Positions 23,568-33,168 are shown, counted from the first letter of the stretch. The stretch is DNA of 64,000 nt from Mxb001 sp049431945 (GCA_049431945.1 JBMTDJ010000004.1:3190-67189); one strand, 5' to 3'. Notes: a model not told the origin generated them from the sequence alone. Numbers and translations are program-made.

Positions 23568-24559
23568 GCGAGTTGAGAGTGCCCCCGAGCAAGCGCCTGG
23601 TGCTCCTCACGGGGCGAGCGCATCCCGACCTCGGCGAGGAGGTGGCTACTCACCTGGGCACCGACCTATGCCCGGTCAATGCATATGAGTTCGCCAACGG
23701 CGAGATCTTCGTGCGATTCAAGGAGTCGGTGCGTGGCTGCGACGCGTTCGTGATGCAAAGTCACACGACTCCCATCAACACGTGGATCATGGAGCAGTTG
23801 ATCATGGTGGATGCACTCAAGCGCGCATCCGCGAAGCGCATCACGGTCATCGCGCCCTTCTACGGCTATGCCCGCCAGGACAAGAAGCATCGTGGACGCG
23901 AGCCCATCTCGGCCCGTCTCATGGCCGACCTGTTCAAGGCTGCCGGGGCCGATCGCCTCATCACGGTGGACCTGCACACATCCCAGATCCAGGGCTTCTT
24001 CGATGGTCCCGTCGACCACCTATTCGCCCTGCCGCTGCTTGCCGAGCACATCTCCGATCGCGTCGATCGTGACCGCATCACCGTGGTCTCGCCCGACGCC
24101 GGTCGCGTCCGCGTGGCCGAGAAGTGGACCGACATTCTCGGTGCGCCGCTCGCCATCATCCATAAGCGTCGCGATCCCGATACCCCCAATGAGGTGCGTG
24201 TCTTCGAGGTCGTTGGCGACGTACGTGACCGCGTGTGCATCGTCGTCGACGACATGATCGATACCGGTGGCACCATCGTGAAGGCCGCCGACACCCTCTT
24301 CGAGAATGGCGCGGCCGAGGTGATCGTCGCCGCCACGCACGCCATCCTCAGTGAGCCGGCAGCGCAACGGCTTCAGGATTCGCGCATCAGCGAGGTCGTT
24401 GTCACCAACACCCTGCCGATCCCTGAGGAGAGGCGCTTCGACAAGCTCACGGTCTTGTCCATCGCCCCACTCCTCGCCCAGGCAATCTACGAGGTCTTCA
24501 CGGATGGGTCGGTCACGCGAATGTTCGAGACCCCCGAACACGTTCCCGCGACCCCCTGA
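23564..24559 (+). CDS. prs: Ribose-phosphate pyrophosphokinase
   Basis: 331 residues. MEQLIMVDALKRASAKRITVIAPFYGYARQDKKHRGREPISARLMADLF and the PRPP-binding loop VDDMIDTGGTIVKAADTLFENGA (about 227-249) are conserved. It makes PRPP for nucleotides, histidine, tryptophan and, in actinobacteria, decaprenyl-phosphoarabinose. The GTG start overlaps the glmU stop (GTGA). The gene ends in a GC-rich hairpin that includes the stop codon. Confidence 0.97.
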   Translation: MSELRVPPSKRLVLLTGRAHPDLGEEVATHLGTDLCPVNAYEFANGEIFVRFKESVRGCDAFVMQSHTTPINTWIMEQLIMVDALKRASAKRITVIAPFYGYARQDKKHRGREPISARLMADLFKAAGADRLITVDLHTSQIQGFFDGPVDHLFALPLLAEHISDRVDRDRITVVSPDAGRVRVAEKWTDILGAPLAIIHKRRDPDTPNEVRVFEVVGDVRDRVCIVVDDMIDTGGTIVKAADTLFENGAAEVIVAATHAILSEPAAQRLQDSRISEVVVTNTLPIPEERRFDKLTVLSIAPLLAQAIYEVFTDGSVTRMFETPEHVPATP

Positions 24560-24566
24560 GGGGTCG
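24549..24566 (+). terminator. Hairpin at the end of prs
   Basis: CGACCCC-CTGA-GGGGTCG, a perfect 7-bp stem whose loop contains the prs stop codon. There is no U-tract, but strong U-less hairpins can act as terminators in actinobacteria. The 144 bp from here to rplY hold a possible -10 (TAGAGT, 24582-24587) and a further small hairpin CGGAG-GACGT-CTCCG at 24667-24681. Confidence 0.4.
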
Positions 24567-24703
24567 GGGCCCGGCGTCGGCTAGAGTCTGCTCGCTCCTC
24601 GGCGAGGGTGCGCTCAGCACCGTGATCGACGTGGCCGCTGGCCGCACCGCGCCGTGGCTGCAGTGCCGGAGGACGTCTCCGGACACCGACGAGGAGGACG
24701 CAC

Positions 24704-25171
24704 GTGAACATCCGCCTGGACGCCGAGCCCCGCTCCGACTTCGGCAAGGGTGCGGCGCGCCGGTTGCGGCGCGCCGGGCGCATTCCTGTTGTTCTCTACG
24801 GCGGCGGCGCCGAACTCGTCCACCTCTCCCTTCCCGGTCACGATCTTGAGCAGGCGCTGCGCAAGCCCAAGGTGACCCTCGAGATCGTGAACGGGTCCTC
24901 GACTACCCTCGCCAAGCCGCGCGATGTCCAGCGTGACCCTGTGCGCCGCACCGTCGAGCACGTCGATCTCATCATCGTCACCGCGGCCGAGGCGCGCGAG
25001 CGTGCCGCCGAGGCGGAGATCCTCGTTGCTGAGGCGGCTGCCGCCGCGGAGGCCGCAGCCACAGCACCGGAACCCAAGGGCCCGGCCGCTGAGCCTGAGA
25101 CCGCCGCCGATGCCGAGGCGACCGAATCGGACGAAGCCGGCGACGCCGACTCCGCGGACGACGGATCCTGA
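24704..25171 (+). CDS. rplY: Large ribosomal subunit protein bL25, lacking the TL5/CTC C-terminal domain
   Basis: 155 residues. The first 92 or so form an ordinary L25 5S-rRNA-binding domain (AEPRSDFGKGAARRLRRAGRIPVVLYGGG, LAKPRDVQRDPVRRTVEHVDLIIV). Actinobacterial L25 proteins normally continue with a second beta-domain (TL5/CTC type) and are about 190-220 residues long. Here a helical, Ala/Glu-rich acidic tail replaces it. The start is GTG with GAGGAGG upstream. It is followed by pth, its usual partner. Confidence 0.92.
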   Translation: MNIRLDAEPRSDFGKGAARRLRRAGRIPVVLYGGGAELVHLSLPGHDLEQALRKPKVTLEIVNGSSTTLAKPRDVQRDPVRRTVEHVDLIIVTAAEARERAAEAEILVAEAAAAAEAAATAPEPKGPAAEPETAADAEATESDEAGDADSADDGS

Positions 25172-25206
25172 GGCTCTTCCGGCGCGCTCGCGAGGACCGC
25201 GACGAC

Positions 25207-25779
25207 ATGCCTGCCTGGCTCGTCGTGGGTCTGGGCAATCCCGGACCGGAGTACGGCCGCACGCGTCACAACGTCGGTGCCATGGCCGTCGAGGCGCTGG
25301 CCGAGCGCTGGGGCGGCCGCCTGAAGTCCGATCGATACACCCGCTGCGACGTCTTCGACACGCGCTGGCAGGGACATCGAGTCGTCCTCGCCCGCGGACG
25401 GTCCTACATGAACGAGTCGGGGGGGCCGGTTCGGGCGCTGGCCGATCACTTCAACATCCCGGTCGAGCGCACGATCATCGTCCATGACGAGCTGGACATC
25501 CCCTTCGCGGCGCTGAGGGTCAAGCACGGCGGTGGCGACGGCGGCCACAACGGGCTCAGGAGCATCCGCCGCGTCGTCGGCAGTGGCGACACCATCCGTA
25601 TCCGCATCGGCATCGGGCGCCCTCCGGGCCGTCAGGATCCTGCTGACTACGTGCTCAAGGCCTTCAGTGGCAGTCAGCGAGAGGAGCTTCCGGAACTTCT
25701 CGACCGTGCAGGCGATGCCATTGAGTGCGTGATCGACGACGGCGTCTCGGACGCTCAGAACAGGTTCAACTCAGACTAG
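25207..25779 (+). CDS. pth: Peptidyl-tRNA hydrolase
   Basis: 190 residues. VVGLGNPGPEYGRTRHNVGAMAVEAL contains the catalytic His (H20), RSYMNESGGPV the substrate-binding Asn, VHDELDIPFA the Asp, and KHGGGDGGHNGLRSI the conserved glycine loop. It recycles peptidyl-tRNA dropped from stalled ribosomes. The ATG lies 35 bp after rplY with no terminator between, so the two are likely co-transcribed. Confidence 0.96.
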   Translation: MPAWLVVGLGNPGPEYGRTRHNVGAMAVEALAERWGGRLKSDRYTRCDVFDTRWQGHRVVLARGRSYMNESGGPVRALADHFNIPVERTIIVHDELDIPFAALRVKHGGGDGGHNGLRSIRRVVGSGDTIRIRIGIGRPPGRQDPADYVLKAFSGSQREELPELLDRAGDAIECVIDDGVSDAQNRFNSD

Positions 25780-25828
25780 ATTGGGTGCTCTTCGCTGAGT
25801 CAACCCCGCGGCCTCTGGAGGCACCGAT

Positions 25829-26668
25829 ATGACCGATCCCACCCTGGACGAGGCCGCCGACATGGAACTCTCGGCCCGCGTGGCCGCCGAGGCCGGTCAG
25901 CTCCTGCTCGAGCTGCGCGAGGCGGTCGGACCGGTCGAGGATCGTGACGCCGCCGACGCTCTGCGCAAGCGGGCCGATGCGACCTCTCACGAGCTGATCG
26001 CGTCCCGACTTGCGGCGGCGCGTCCGGACGACTCGGTTCTCAGCGAGGAGGGTGCGGATGACCCTTCACGGCTGCATGCCTCGCGCGTCTGGATTGTGGA
26101 TCCCCTGGATGGCACATGGGAGTACGGCCAGGGCCGGGCGGACTTCGCCGTCCACATTGTGCTGTGGCAGGCCGATGAGTCCGCGCCGGGCGGAGGCAGG
26201 CTGTCCGCGGGGACGGTTGACCTGCCTGCCCAGGGTCTGGCCCGCCGATCCGACGATGCACCGGTCGCCGTTCGCTCTCTTCCGGCCGACCGTCCGGCGC
26301 GGATCGTGGCCTCGCGCACACGACCGCCAGCGGTTCTCGCGGATGTCGTCGCGGCACTGGATTCCGAACTGCGCGCGCAGGGACATGAGCACGGGGTCGA
26401 AGTCATCGACGTCGGCTCGGTCGGGGCCAAGGTCAACGAGATCCTCTCCGGACGTGCGGAGGCCTACGTTCACGACACGGGCTTCTATGAGTGGGATGTC
26501 GCTGCGCCCCTCGCCGTAGCTCACGCGCATGGGCTCGTCGCGTCGCACATCGATGGAAGGCACGTGAGCTTCAATCGCGAGCACCCGTACGTGACGGACC
26601 TCCTCGTGGGAATCCCAGACTTCGCCGAGAAACTGCGCGCGGCCATGCTGCGCGCGACGGGAGCGTGA
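25829..26668 (+). CDS. Inositol monophosphatase-family protein (CysQ-like phosphatase)
   Basis: 279 residues. The lithium-sensitive phosphatase motifs are SEEGADDP, VWIVDPLDGTWEYGQGRADFAVHI (metal-binding Asp residues) and YEWDVAAPLAVAHAHGL. Family members remove phosphate from inositol phosphate or 3'-phosphoadenosine-5'-phosphate; the layout here (SVGAKVNEILSGRAEAYVH) resembles CysQ. The start has a good GGAGG Shine-Dalgarno. Its stop overlaps the mfd GTG (GTGA), linking it to the mfd transcript. Confidence 0.88.
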   Translation: MTDPTLDEAADMELSARVAAEAGQLLLELREAVGPVEDRDAADALRKRADATSHELIASRLAAARPDDSVLSEEGADDPSRLHASRVWIVDPLDGTWEYGQGRADFAVHIVLWQADESAPGGGRLSAGTVDLPAQGLARRSDDAPVAVRSLPADRPARIVASRTRPPAVLADVVAALDSELRAQGHEHGVEVIDVGSVGAKVNEILSGRAEAYVHDTGFYEWDVAAPLAVAHAHGLVASHIDGRHVSFNREHPYVTDLLVGIPDFAEKLRAAMLRATGA

Positions 26669-29600
26669 CGCTCTCGGGCCTGAGTCGCGTCTTCGACGCG
26701 ATCCCGGGCATCACGACGGCGAGCGACCTCGCCGTCAAGGGCGTCGATGGAGTCCATGTCACGGCCATCCCCGAGGCCAGACCTGTGCTCGCCGGAGCAC
26801 TCGGTGCGCACGCCCCTGCGGATCGCGTGCTGCTCGTCGTGACGGCCACGGCTCGGGAGGCCGAGGAGATCGCGGACGCTGTCGCGGACCAACTGGGTGA
26901 GGGCAGTGCGGTGGTCTTCCCCTCCTGGGAGACCCTGCCGCACGAACGTCTGAGTCCTGCCGCGGATACCTCCGGTGGACGCGTGCAGGTCCTGCGGCGT
27001 ATCGCTCACCCCGAAGCCGGTGATCCTCTCCGTGTCGTCTGCGCACCCGTCCGATCGGTCCTGCAGCCGCTGGTCCGGGGCCTCGCCGACGTCGAGCCGA
27101 TCCTTCTCGAGGAGGGGATGGACATCGACCTCGATGACCTGGCGGCGCAGTTGGTCCTCAGGGGATATCAACGGACTGATCTCGTCGAGCGGCGGGGGGA
27201 GTTCGCGCTTCGCGGGGGCATCATCGACGTGTTTCCCACGACGGCCGATCAGCCGGCCCGCGTCGAACTGTGGGGAGACACGATCGAGGAAGTTCGCGAC
27301 TTTTCGGTGACCGACCAGCGCTCGCGTCACCATATCGGCCGCACCATGCTCGAGCCGGCCCGCGAACTCCTCCTTACGGCGGATGTTCGCGCCCGGGCTG
27401 CGGCCCTCGCGGCTGCCCACCCGGGGGCTGCCGATGTGCTCGGCCGTGTCGCCGAGGGCATCGCCGTCGAAGGGATGGAGGCCTTCGCCGGCGTGCTGGC
27501 CGAGGGCATGGAGCTCCTCGTCGACATCCTCCCGCGGGGGTCGGTGGTGCTGCTGTGCGATCCCGAGCGAATCCGATCGCGCGCGGACGACCTGGTCCGG
27601 ACGTCCCAGGAGTTCCTCGAGGCCTCGTGGCACGGGGCCGCTGCGGGAGCAGCCTCGCCCCTGACGGTCGATGACCTCGATCTCGCGGCGGCGGCGTATC
27701 GCTCCGTCGGCGAGGTGGAATCCGCAGCACGGGCTAGGGGGGCTGTCTGGACGACAGACACCTTCGCGCGCGAGGGTGACGATGTCACCATCGACGCCAG
27801 GCCACTGCCGGACCGTCGGGGCGGACTGGCAGAGGTCCTCGCGGACATCCGCGGATGGCTGGAGTCCGGACGCCGTGTCGTGGTGCTCGCCGACGGACCC
27901 GGCTCAGCCGAGCGCATCGCTACCTCGCTGTCCGACGAGGGCATTGCCGCTGTGCTCTCGCACGATCTGAGCGCTGCGCAGGGAGTGGCAGTCACCTCGG
28001 CCCGGTGGCGCGGCGGCTTCGACTCCCCAGGCGCGGGCGTGGTCCTCATCACGGAGGACGATCTCTTCGGCCAGCGGTCGCCCGTGCGCGATGCGGCGCG
28101 TATGCCCTCGCGCAGGCGACGCACGATCGATCCGCTTCAGCTCGTCCCCGGAGACTTCATCGTCCACGAGCAGCACGGCGTCGGACGGTATGTCGAGATG
28201 ATCCAGCGCACCGTGGGCTCGGCCACGCGCGAGTATCTCGTCATCGAGTACGCCGCTTCCAGGCGCGGTCAGCCGCCGGACCGGCTCTATGTGCCGAGTG
28301 ATCAGCTCGACCAGGTGACACGGTACGTCGGCGGGGAGGCTCCGTCGCTGAGCAAGCTCGGGGGGTCGGACTGGCAGCGCACGAAGGCGCGCGCTCGACG
28401 AGCGGTGCGCGAGATCGCCGATGAGCTCGTGCGCCTCTACGCGGCAAGGCAGGCCACGTCGGGGTACGCCTTTGGTCCGGATACTCCGTGGCAGCACGAA
28501 TTGGAGGAGGCCTTCCCCTACGTGGAGACGCCTGATCAACTCGCGAGCATCGACGAGGTCAAGGCCGACATGGAGCGCGCCATCCCCATGGATCGGGTCA
28601 TCTGCGGGGACGTGGGCTACGGCAAGACCGAGATCGCCGTGCGTGCGGCCTTCAAGGCCGTGCAGGACGGCAAGCAGGTGGCCGTCCTTGTCCCGACCAC
28701 CCTGCTCGTCCAGCAGCATCTGCGCACATTCAGTGAGCGCTATGCGCCCTTTCCCCTGCGCGTTGCCGCCCTCTCTCGCTTCCAGACCGATGCCGAGGCC
28801 AAGCGCACTCTCGAAGGTCTCGCCGACGGCACTATCGATGTGGTGATCGGGACTCATCGCATGCTCACGCCGAACGTGCGGTTCAAGGATCTCGGACTGC
28901 TCATCGTCGATGAGGAGCAGCGATTCGGCGTCGAGCACAAGGAGCACATCAAGGCGTTGAGGACCTCTGTGGACGTGCTCACCATGTCTGCGACGCCGAT
29001 TCCGCGAACCCTCGAGATGTCGCTGACCGGCATCCGGGAGATGTCCACGATCCAGACTCCCCCGGAGGAGCGGCATCCCATCCTCACCTATGTCGGGGGG
29101 TATGACGACAAGCAGGTGGCCGCGGCGATCCATCGCGAACTCATACGAGATGGACAGGTCTTCTTCATTCACAATCGCGTGGAGTCGATCGACCGCGTCG
29201 CCAGTCGCCTGCGCGACCTGGTCCCCGAAGCGCGAGTCGCCGTGGCCCACGGTCAGATGAACGAGCATGAGCTCGAACGCATCGTGTTCGACTTCTGGGA
29301 GCGACGCATCGACGTGCTCGTGGCCACCACGATCGTCGAGAACGGGATCGACATCCCGAATGCCAACACGCTCATCATCGACCGCGCCGATGCGCTCGGT
29401 CTCTCCCAGCTTCACCAGTTGCGAGGCAGGGTGGGACGGGGTCGTGAGCGTGGCTACGCGTACCTGCTCTATCCGCCGGAGCGACCGCTCACCGAGACGG
29501 CGTACGCGCGGTTGTCCACCGTCGCCCAGCACTCCGATCTCGGCTCAGGCATGCAGATCGCCCTCAAGGACCTGGAGATTCGTGGCGCCGGCAACCTCCT

Positions 29601-30159
29601 CGGCGGTGAGCAAAGCGGCCACATCGCGGAGGTCGGGTTCGACCTTTACGTCCGGCTCGTCGGAGAGGCCCTCGCCCAGGCGAGAGGAGACGACTCGGCA
29701 GCGCCCCTGGAGGTCAAGATTGAACTTCCCCTCGACGCGCACATCCCGCACGACTACGTGCCCGAGGAGCGCCTGCGGCTCGAGGCGTATCGCGGCATTG
29801 CGGCTGCCATGACCGACGCCGACGTGGATTCCGTCGCCGAGGAACTCATCGACAGATTCGGAGCGCCGCCGGCACCCGTGGAGATCCTCCTCGCCGTGGC
29901 CCGCCTCCGTGTGCGGGCTCGCGCTGCGGGCGTGGGCGAGATCGTGCTGGCTGGGCAGCGCGTGCGCTTCCACCCCGTGGACCTCGCCGAGTCACGTCAA
30001 CTGCGCCTCACGCGGCTCTACCCGGGGACCCTGGTGAAGCCGGCGGTCCGTACGATCCAGGTGCCGCGCCCGACCACCGGCTCGACCAGCGACATGGATC
30101 TGGTGGACTGGGTGCGGGACGTGCTCGATGTCCTCGATCCGTCGGAGGACGGTTCGTGA
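26665..30159 (+). CDS. mfd: Transcription-repair coupling factor Mfd
   Basis: 1164 residues, full length. Domain order: UvrB-like N-terminal region (FPSWETLPHERLSPAADTSGGRV, about 87-109), the RNA polymerase-interacting CarD-like domain (GDFIVHEQHGVGRYVEM, about 495-511), then the translocase with Walker A CGDVGYGKTE near 647 and DEEQ near 748, and the TRG motif region. The C-terminal domain follows from about 1010. Mfd dislodges RNA polymerase stalled at lesions and recruits UvrA. The GTG overlapping the phosphatase stop was chosen; earlier in-frame starts lie inside that gene. Confidence 0.97.
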   Translation: MTLSGLSRVFDAIPGITTASDLAVKGVDGVHVTAIPEARPVLAGALGAHAPADRVLLVVTATAREAEEIADAVADQLGEGSAVVFPSWETLPHERLSPAADTSGGRVQVLRRIAHPEAGDPLRVVCAPVRSVLQPLVRGLADVEPILLEEGMDIDLDDLAAQLVLRGYQRTDLVERRGEFALRGGIIDVFPTTADQPARVELWGDTIEEVRDFSVTDQRSRHHIGRTMLEPARELLLTADVRARAAALAAAHPGAADVLGRVAEGIAVEGMEAFAGVLAEGMELLVDILPRGSVVLLCDPERIRSRADDLVRTSQEFLEASWHGAAAGAASPLTVDDLDLAAAAYRSVGEVESAARARGAVWTTDTFAREGDDVTIDARPLPDRRGGLAEVLADIRGWLESGRRVVVLADGPGSAERIATSLSDEGIAAVLSHDLSAAQGVAVTSARWRGGFDSPGAGVVLITEDDLFGQRSPVRDAARMPSRRRRTIDPLQLVPGDFIVHEQHGVGRYVEMIQRTVGSATREYLVIEYAASRRGQPPDRLYVPSDQLDQVTRYVGGEAPSLSKLGGSDWQRTKARARRAVREIADELVRLYAARQATSGYAFGPDTPWQHELEEAFPYVETPDQLASIDEVKADMERAIPMDRVICGDVGYGKTEIAVRAAFKAVQDGKQVAVLVPTTLLVQQHLRTFSERYAPFPLRVAALSRFQTDAEAKRTLEGLADGTIDVVIGTHRMLTPNVRFKDLGLLIVDEEQRFGVEHKEHIKALRTSVDVLTMSATPIPRTLEMSLTGIREMSTIQTPPEERHPILTYVGGYDDKQVAAAIHRELIRDGQVFFIHNRVESIDRVASRLRDLVPEARVAVAHGQMNEHELERIVFDFWERRIDVLVATTIVENGIDIPNANTLIIDRADALGLSQLHQLRGRVGRGRERGYAYLLYPPERPLTETAYARLSTVAQHSDLGSGMQIALKDLEIRGAGNLLGGEQSGHIAEVGFDLYVRLVGEALAQARGDDSAAPLEVKIELPLDAHIPHDYVPEERLRLEAYRGIAAAMTDADVDSVAEELIDRFGAPPAPVEILLAVARLRVRARAAGVGEIVLAGQRVRFHPVDLAESRQLRLTRLYPGTLVKPAVRTIQVPRPTTGSTSDMDLVDWVRDVLDVLDPSEDGS

Positions 30160-30199
30160 TGAGCACACATGTGATCGGGCGCGAGGAAGCAGGAGAATC

Positions 30200-30853
30200 G
30201 TGAAGGTGCAGTCCGGGAGCGGAGCGGTGCGAGCGGCACGACGTCTCGTCGTAGCGGCGGTGGCCATCCTCGCGCTAGCGGGTTGCTCCGGCCTCGGGCA
30301 GGCCGGAGCGGCGGCCGATGTCGGTGCCGTCCAGATCTCGACAGAGACCCTCGCCGGCGATGTCGCAGCGGTGCAGGAGCAGCGGGGCGTGGCCGCGGGC
30401 ACCGCGGATACGGCGCTCACCTTGAGCGTGCTCCAACGCTTGATCATCACCGAACTTGTCGACCAAGCCACCTCCGCGCAGGGCGTCACGGTGACGCAGG
30501 GCCAGATCGATGCCGCGAAAGCTCAGCTCGAGGCGCAGTTCGGCGGACCTGACGCACTCGTTGCCGCCTACCTTGACGCTGACGTGCCTGTCTCGGGGAT
30601 CTTGCGCCAGGTCGAACTCTCGCTCCAGGTGCAGCAACTCGGCGCCACGCTCGTTCCGGATGCGGACCCCACGGGTCAGCAGCAGGCGGTGCTCCAGTAC
30701 GTCACCGGCTTCGGGATTCAGGAGGGAATCGCCGTCAGCCCGCGCTTCGGCACGTGGGATGCGGGCGCCCTCAGGATCGGGCCGCTGCCGAGCGACCTCT
30801 CCACCGCGGTCGAGGTCGCAGATCCCCTCGCTGAGCTGGTCCCGGCTCCGTAG
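30200..30853 (+). CDS. SurA N-terminal-domain lipoprotein
   Basis: 217 residues from a GTG with an AGGAG Shine-Dalgarno. The N-terminus has basic residues, a hydrophobic stretch and the lipobox LALAGCSG (Cys about 29), so it is an exported lipoprotein. The body (VGAVQISTETLAGDVAAVQEQRG, ITELVDQATSAQGVTVTQGQID) resembles the N-terminal chaperone domain of SurA-type foldases, but no PPIase domain follows. It lies between mfd and mazG, as similar lipoproteins often do in actinobacteria. An extracytoplasmic folding role is inferred. Confidence 0.8.
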   Translation: MKVQSGSGAVRAARRLVVAAVAILALAGCSGLGQAGAAADVGAVQISTETLAGDVAAVQEQRGVAAGTADTALTLSVLQRLIITELVDQATSAQGVTVTQGQIDAAKAQLEAQFGGPDALVAAYLDADVPVSGILRQVELSLQVQQLGATLVPDADPTGQQQAVLQYVTGFGIQEGIAVSPRFGTWDAGALRIGPLPSDLSTAVEVADPLAELVPAP

Positions 30854-30856
30854 GCT
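30851..30856 (+). promoter_or_regulatory. -10 box of mazG (leaderless)
   Basis: TAGGCT overlaps the stop codon of the lipoprotein gene and lies 6 nt before the mazG ATG at 30863. Confidence 0.45.
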
Positions 30857-30862
30857 CGCGCC

Positions 30863-31513
30863 ATGGCGGAGTCCGGGGACGGTGTCGTCGAACTCATCGA
30901 GGTCATGGACCGGCTCCGGTCGCCCGGAGGATGCCCGTGGGATGCGCGACAGACGCACCGCAGTCTCGTCGAGTACCTCCTCGAGGAGGCCTATGAGACG
31001 GCGGAAGCGATCGAGGTCGGCGACCGAGACGACATGCGCGAGGAGCTCGGTGACCTGCTCCTCCAGGTCGTTTTCCATGCCCGAATAGCCCAGGAGCATC
31101 CCGATGATCCCTGGGACATCGATGACATCGCGCGCGGAATCTCGGCGAAGTTGGTACGTCGCCATCCGCATGTCTTCGACGATGCGTCCGGCGCGCTGAC
31201 GTCTGCGGAGCAGGTCGAGTCGCAGTGGCACGACCTCAAGGCGCAGGAGAAGGGCCGAGCCTCGGTGACCGAGGGCATCCCGGAGGCGCTGCCCGCGCTG
31301 CTGCGGGCCGCCAAGGTCCTCTCGCGAAGCGAGCGGCTTGATGTGGCCGTGCCCGGGGCTCCGGTGCCCGACATCGCAGACGAGGAGGCGCTGGGCGACA
31401 TTCTGCTGGCGATCGTGGCGGCAGGACGTCGGCGGGGCTGGGACGCTGAGGCTGCGCTTCGTGATGCGGTACGCCGTCAAGTGCAGCGCATCCGCGACGC
31501 GGAGGGCGCGTGA
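30863..31513 (+). CDS. mazG: Nucleoside triphosphate pyrophosphohydrolase MazG
   Basis: 216 residues. MDRLRSPGGCPWDARQTHRSLVEYLLEEAYETAEAIEVGD and REELGDLLLQVVFHARIA hold the EExxE and EExxD-type metal-binding motifs of the all-alpha NTP pyrophosphatases. The C-terminal half (LRRAAKVLSRSERL, LGDILLAIVAAGRRRGWDAEAALRDA) is a second, weaker repeat. MazG degrades aberrant NTPs such as oxidised dNTPs. It overlaps the DUF885 gene by 4 bp (GTGA). Confidence 0.94.
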   Translation: MAESGDGVVELIEVMDRLRSPGGCPWDARQTHRSLVEYLLEEAYETAEAIEVGDRDDMREELGDLLLQVVFHARIAQEHPDDPWDIDDIARGISAKLVRRHPHVFDDASGALTSAEQVESQWHDLKAQEKGRASVTEGIPEALPALLRAAKVLSRSERLDVAVPGAPVPDIADEEALGDILLAIVAAGRRRGWDAEAALRDAVRRQVQRIRDAEGA

Positions 31514-33132
31514 GCGCATCTGACGATCTCAGCACGGTGGCGGCGCGGGCACGCGACGTCATCTTTGACTTCGACCCCGTGCGTGCCACGTCCTCGGGAG
31601 TGCATGATCGCGACAGTCTCCTTCCGGACTTCGGACGCGACTCCGTCGATGCGCACGTGCGAGCGGTCGACGACGTCCTCACGGCCATCGACGGCATCGA
31701 CGATCTTGACTTGGCGGTCGATGAGCAGGTGGATCTGGAGATCCTGCGCGGGCACCTCGTCGCGAGAGCGTTCGATCTCACCGAGATCGCCCGCCATACA
31801 TGGGATCCACTGACATGGGATCCGGCCAGCGGTCTGCACGCCTTGGCGATTCGCGACTTCGCCCCCGCCTCCGATCGCCTGGCAAGCGCGAACGCTCGGC
31901 TCGCAGCGGTGCCGGAGTTCCTCGACATGGCCGAGAGGACCCTCGGCGAGATGTCGGCTGTCCACGTCGAGACGGCCATGCAAAGGCTCAGTGGATTCGA
32001 TGCCGTCCTCGACGAACTCAGCGACCTTGGGCCGCTCGACTCCGATGCGGTGGACGCGGCGCGCACTGCCGTTGCTGTCCATGGACGGTGGCTCTCGGAC
32101 CGTCTGTCGGCGGCTCGGCGTGATCCTCGGTTCGGAGTGCGGCTCTATAGCGCTTCGGTGTGGCACCACCTGGACGAGGAGATCGCCCCCGTTCAGGTGC
32201 TCGAACGTGCCGAGGCCCACCTCGACCATGTCACCGCTCGCCTGCGGGAGGTCTCCGCGGAGTACCTGGATGAGTCTGGACGTTCGCCTGATGTCGTACG
32301 CCGTGCGCTCGCCCGAGCAGCCGTCGTCGATGCTGACGATGTCGTGCCCGCCATCGAGTCGGCCCTGAAGCGGGCTGAGCAATTCGTCAGGGACCACGAC
32401 CTGCTCACGGTTCCACACGAGGTGATCCGGGTCGGGGACATGCCGCGGATCCACCGCGGCGTTGCCGTGGCCTACTGCGACGCCCCGGGCCCCTTGGAGC
32501 CCGTCGGCGCCCCGACCTACGTGGCCGTCGCTCCGCCCCCTGACGCCTGGTCAGCCGATCAGGTCGCGTCGTTCCTGCGCGAATACAACGCCGATCTCCT
32601 CCACGACCTCACCGTCCACGAGGCAATGCCCGGTCATGCCGTCCAGCTCGCGCGCGCACGCCTGTCCACGTCGTCGTCGTTGGTCCGTCGGATTGCCCCG
32701 TCTGGTGTGTTCATCGAGGGGTGGGCGGTCTACGCCGAGGAGCTCATGGCGGATCGCGGCTATCTCCCGGACGACCAGCCCGGTGCTGACCTCCGGCTAC
32801 GGCTCCAGCAACTCAAGATGCAGGCGCGCATGACCCTCAACGCGATCCTCGATGCGCGAGTCCATGGCGGTGACATCGATGAGGTCGGGGCGATAGAACT
32901 CCTTCGCCGTCGGGGCTTCCAGGAACAGTCCGAGGCGGCCGGCAAGTGGCGTAGGGCCCTGCTTACCGCGGGGCAGTTGCCCACCTACTTCGTCGGCTGG
33001 TGGGGCGTTCGAGAGCTCATCGACGACCTCAGGGTGCTGCACCCGGACTGGACTGATCGCGCGATCCATGACCTCGTGCTCGATCAGGGATCCATCGGTC
33101 CACGCCACCTGCGGGCCACCCTGGGACTGTGA
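31510..33132 (+). CDS. DUF885 family protein (putative M-like zinc hydrolase)
   Basis: 540 residues. The key motif is VHEAMPGHAVQL (about 374-385), an HExxxGH metal site typical of DUF885 proteins, which look like carboxypeptidase-type zinc peptidases. IEGWAVYAEELMADRGY and LKMQARMTLNAILDARVH are further conserved parts. No signal peptide is seen, so it acts in the cytoplasm. Its place between mazG and eno is commonly seen in actinobacteria. The substrate is unknown. Confidence 0.88.
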   Translation: MSASDDLSTVAARARDVIFDFDPVRATSSGVHDRDSLLPDFGRDSVDAHVRAVDDVLTAIDGIDDLDLAVDEQVDLEILRGHLVARAFDLTEIARHTWDPLTWDPASGLHALAIRDFAPASDRLASANARLAAVPEFLDMAERTLGEMSAVHVETAMQRLSGFDAVLDELSDLGPLDSDAVDAARTAVAVHGRWLSDRLSAARRDPRFGVRLYSASVWHHLDEEIAPVQVLERAEAHLDHVTARLREVSAEYLDESGRSPDVVRRALARAAVVDADDVVPAIESALKRAEQFVRDHDLLTVPHEVIRVGDMPRIHRGVAVAYCDAPGPLEPVGAPTYVAVAPPPDAWSADQVASFLREYNADLLHDLTVHEAMPGHAVQLARARLSTSSSLVRRIAPSGVFIEGWAVYAEELMADRGYLPDDQPGADLRLRLQQLKMQARMTLNAILDARVHGGDIDEVGAIELLRRRGFQEQSEAAGKWRRALLTAGQLPTYFVGWWGVRELIDDLRVLHPDWTDRAIHDLVLDQGSIGPRHLRATLGL

Positions 33133-33155
33133 TCCGCGCTGCTCGCTCCGGTGGA

Positions 33156-33161
33156 TAGGGT
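33156..33161 (+). promoter_or_regulatory. -10 box of eno (near-leaderless)
   Basis: TAGGGT, 7 nt before the ATG at 33169. The upstream in-frame GTG at 33151 would precede this box, so the ATG is the better start. Confidence 0.45.
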
Positions 33162-33168
33162 CGCCCCC

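Noticed and set aside
27904..29532. 542-residue open frame antisense to mfd
   Set aside because: It is a shadow frame of a full-length mfd in GC-rich DNA; the sense strand encodes conserved helicase motifs and the antisense product resembles nothing.
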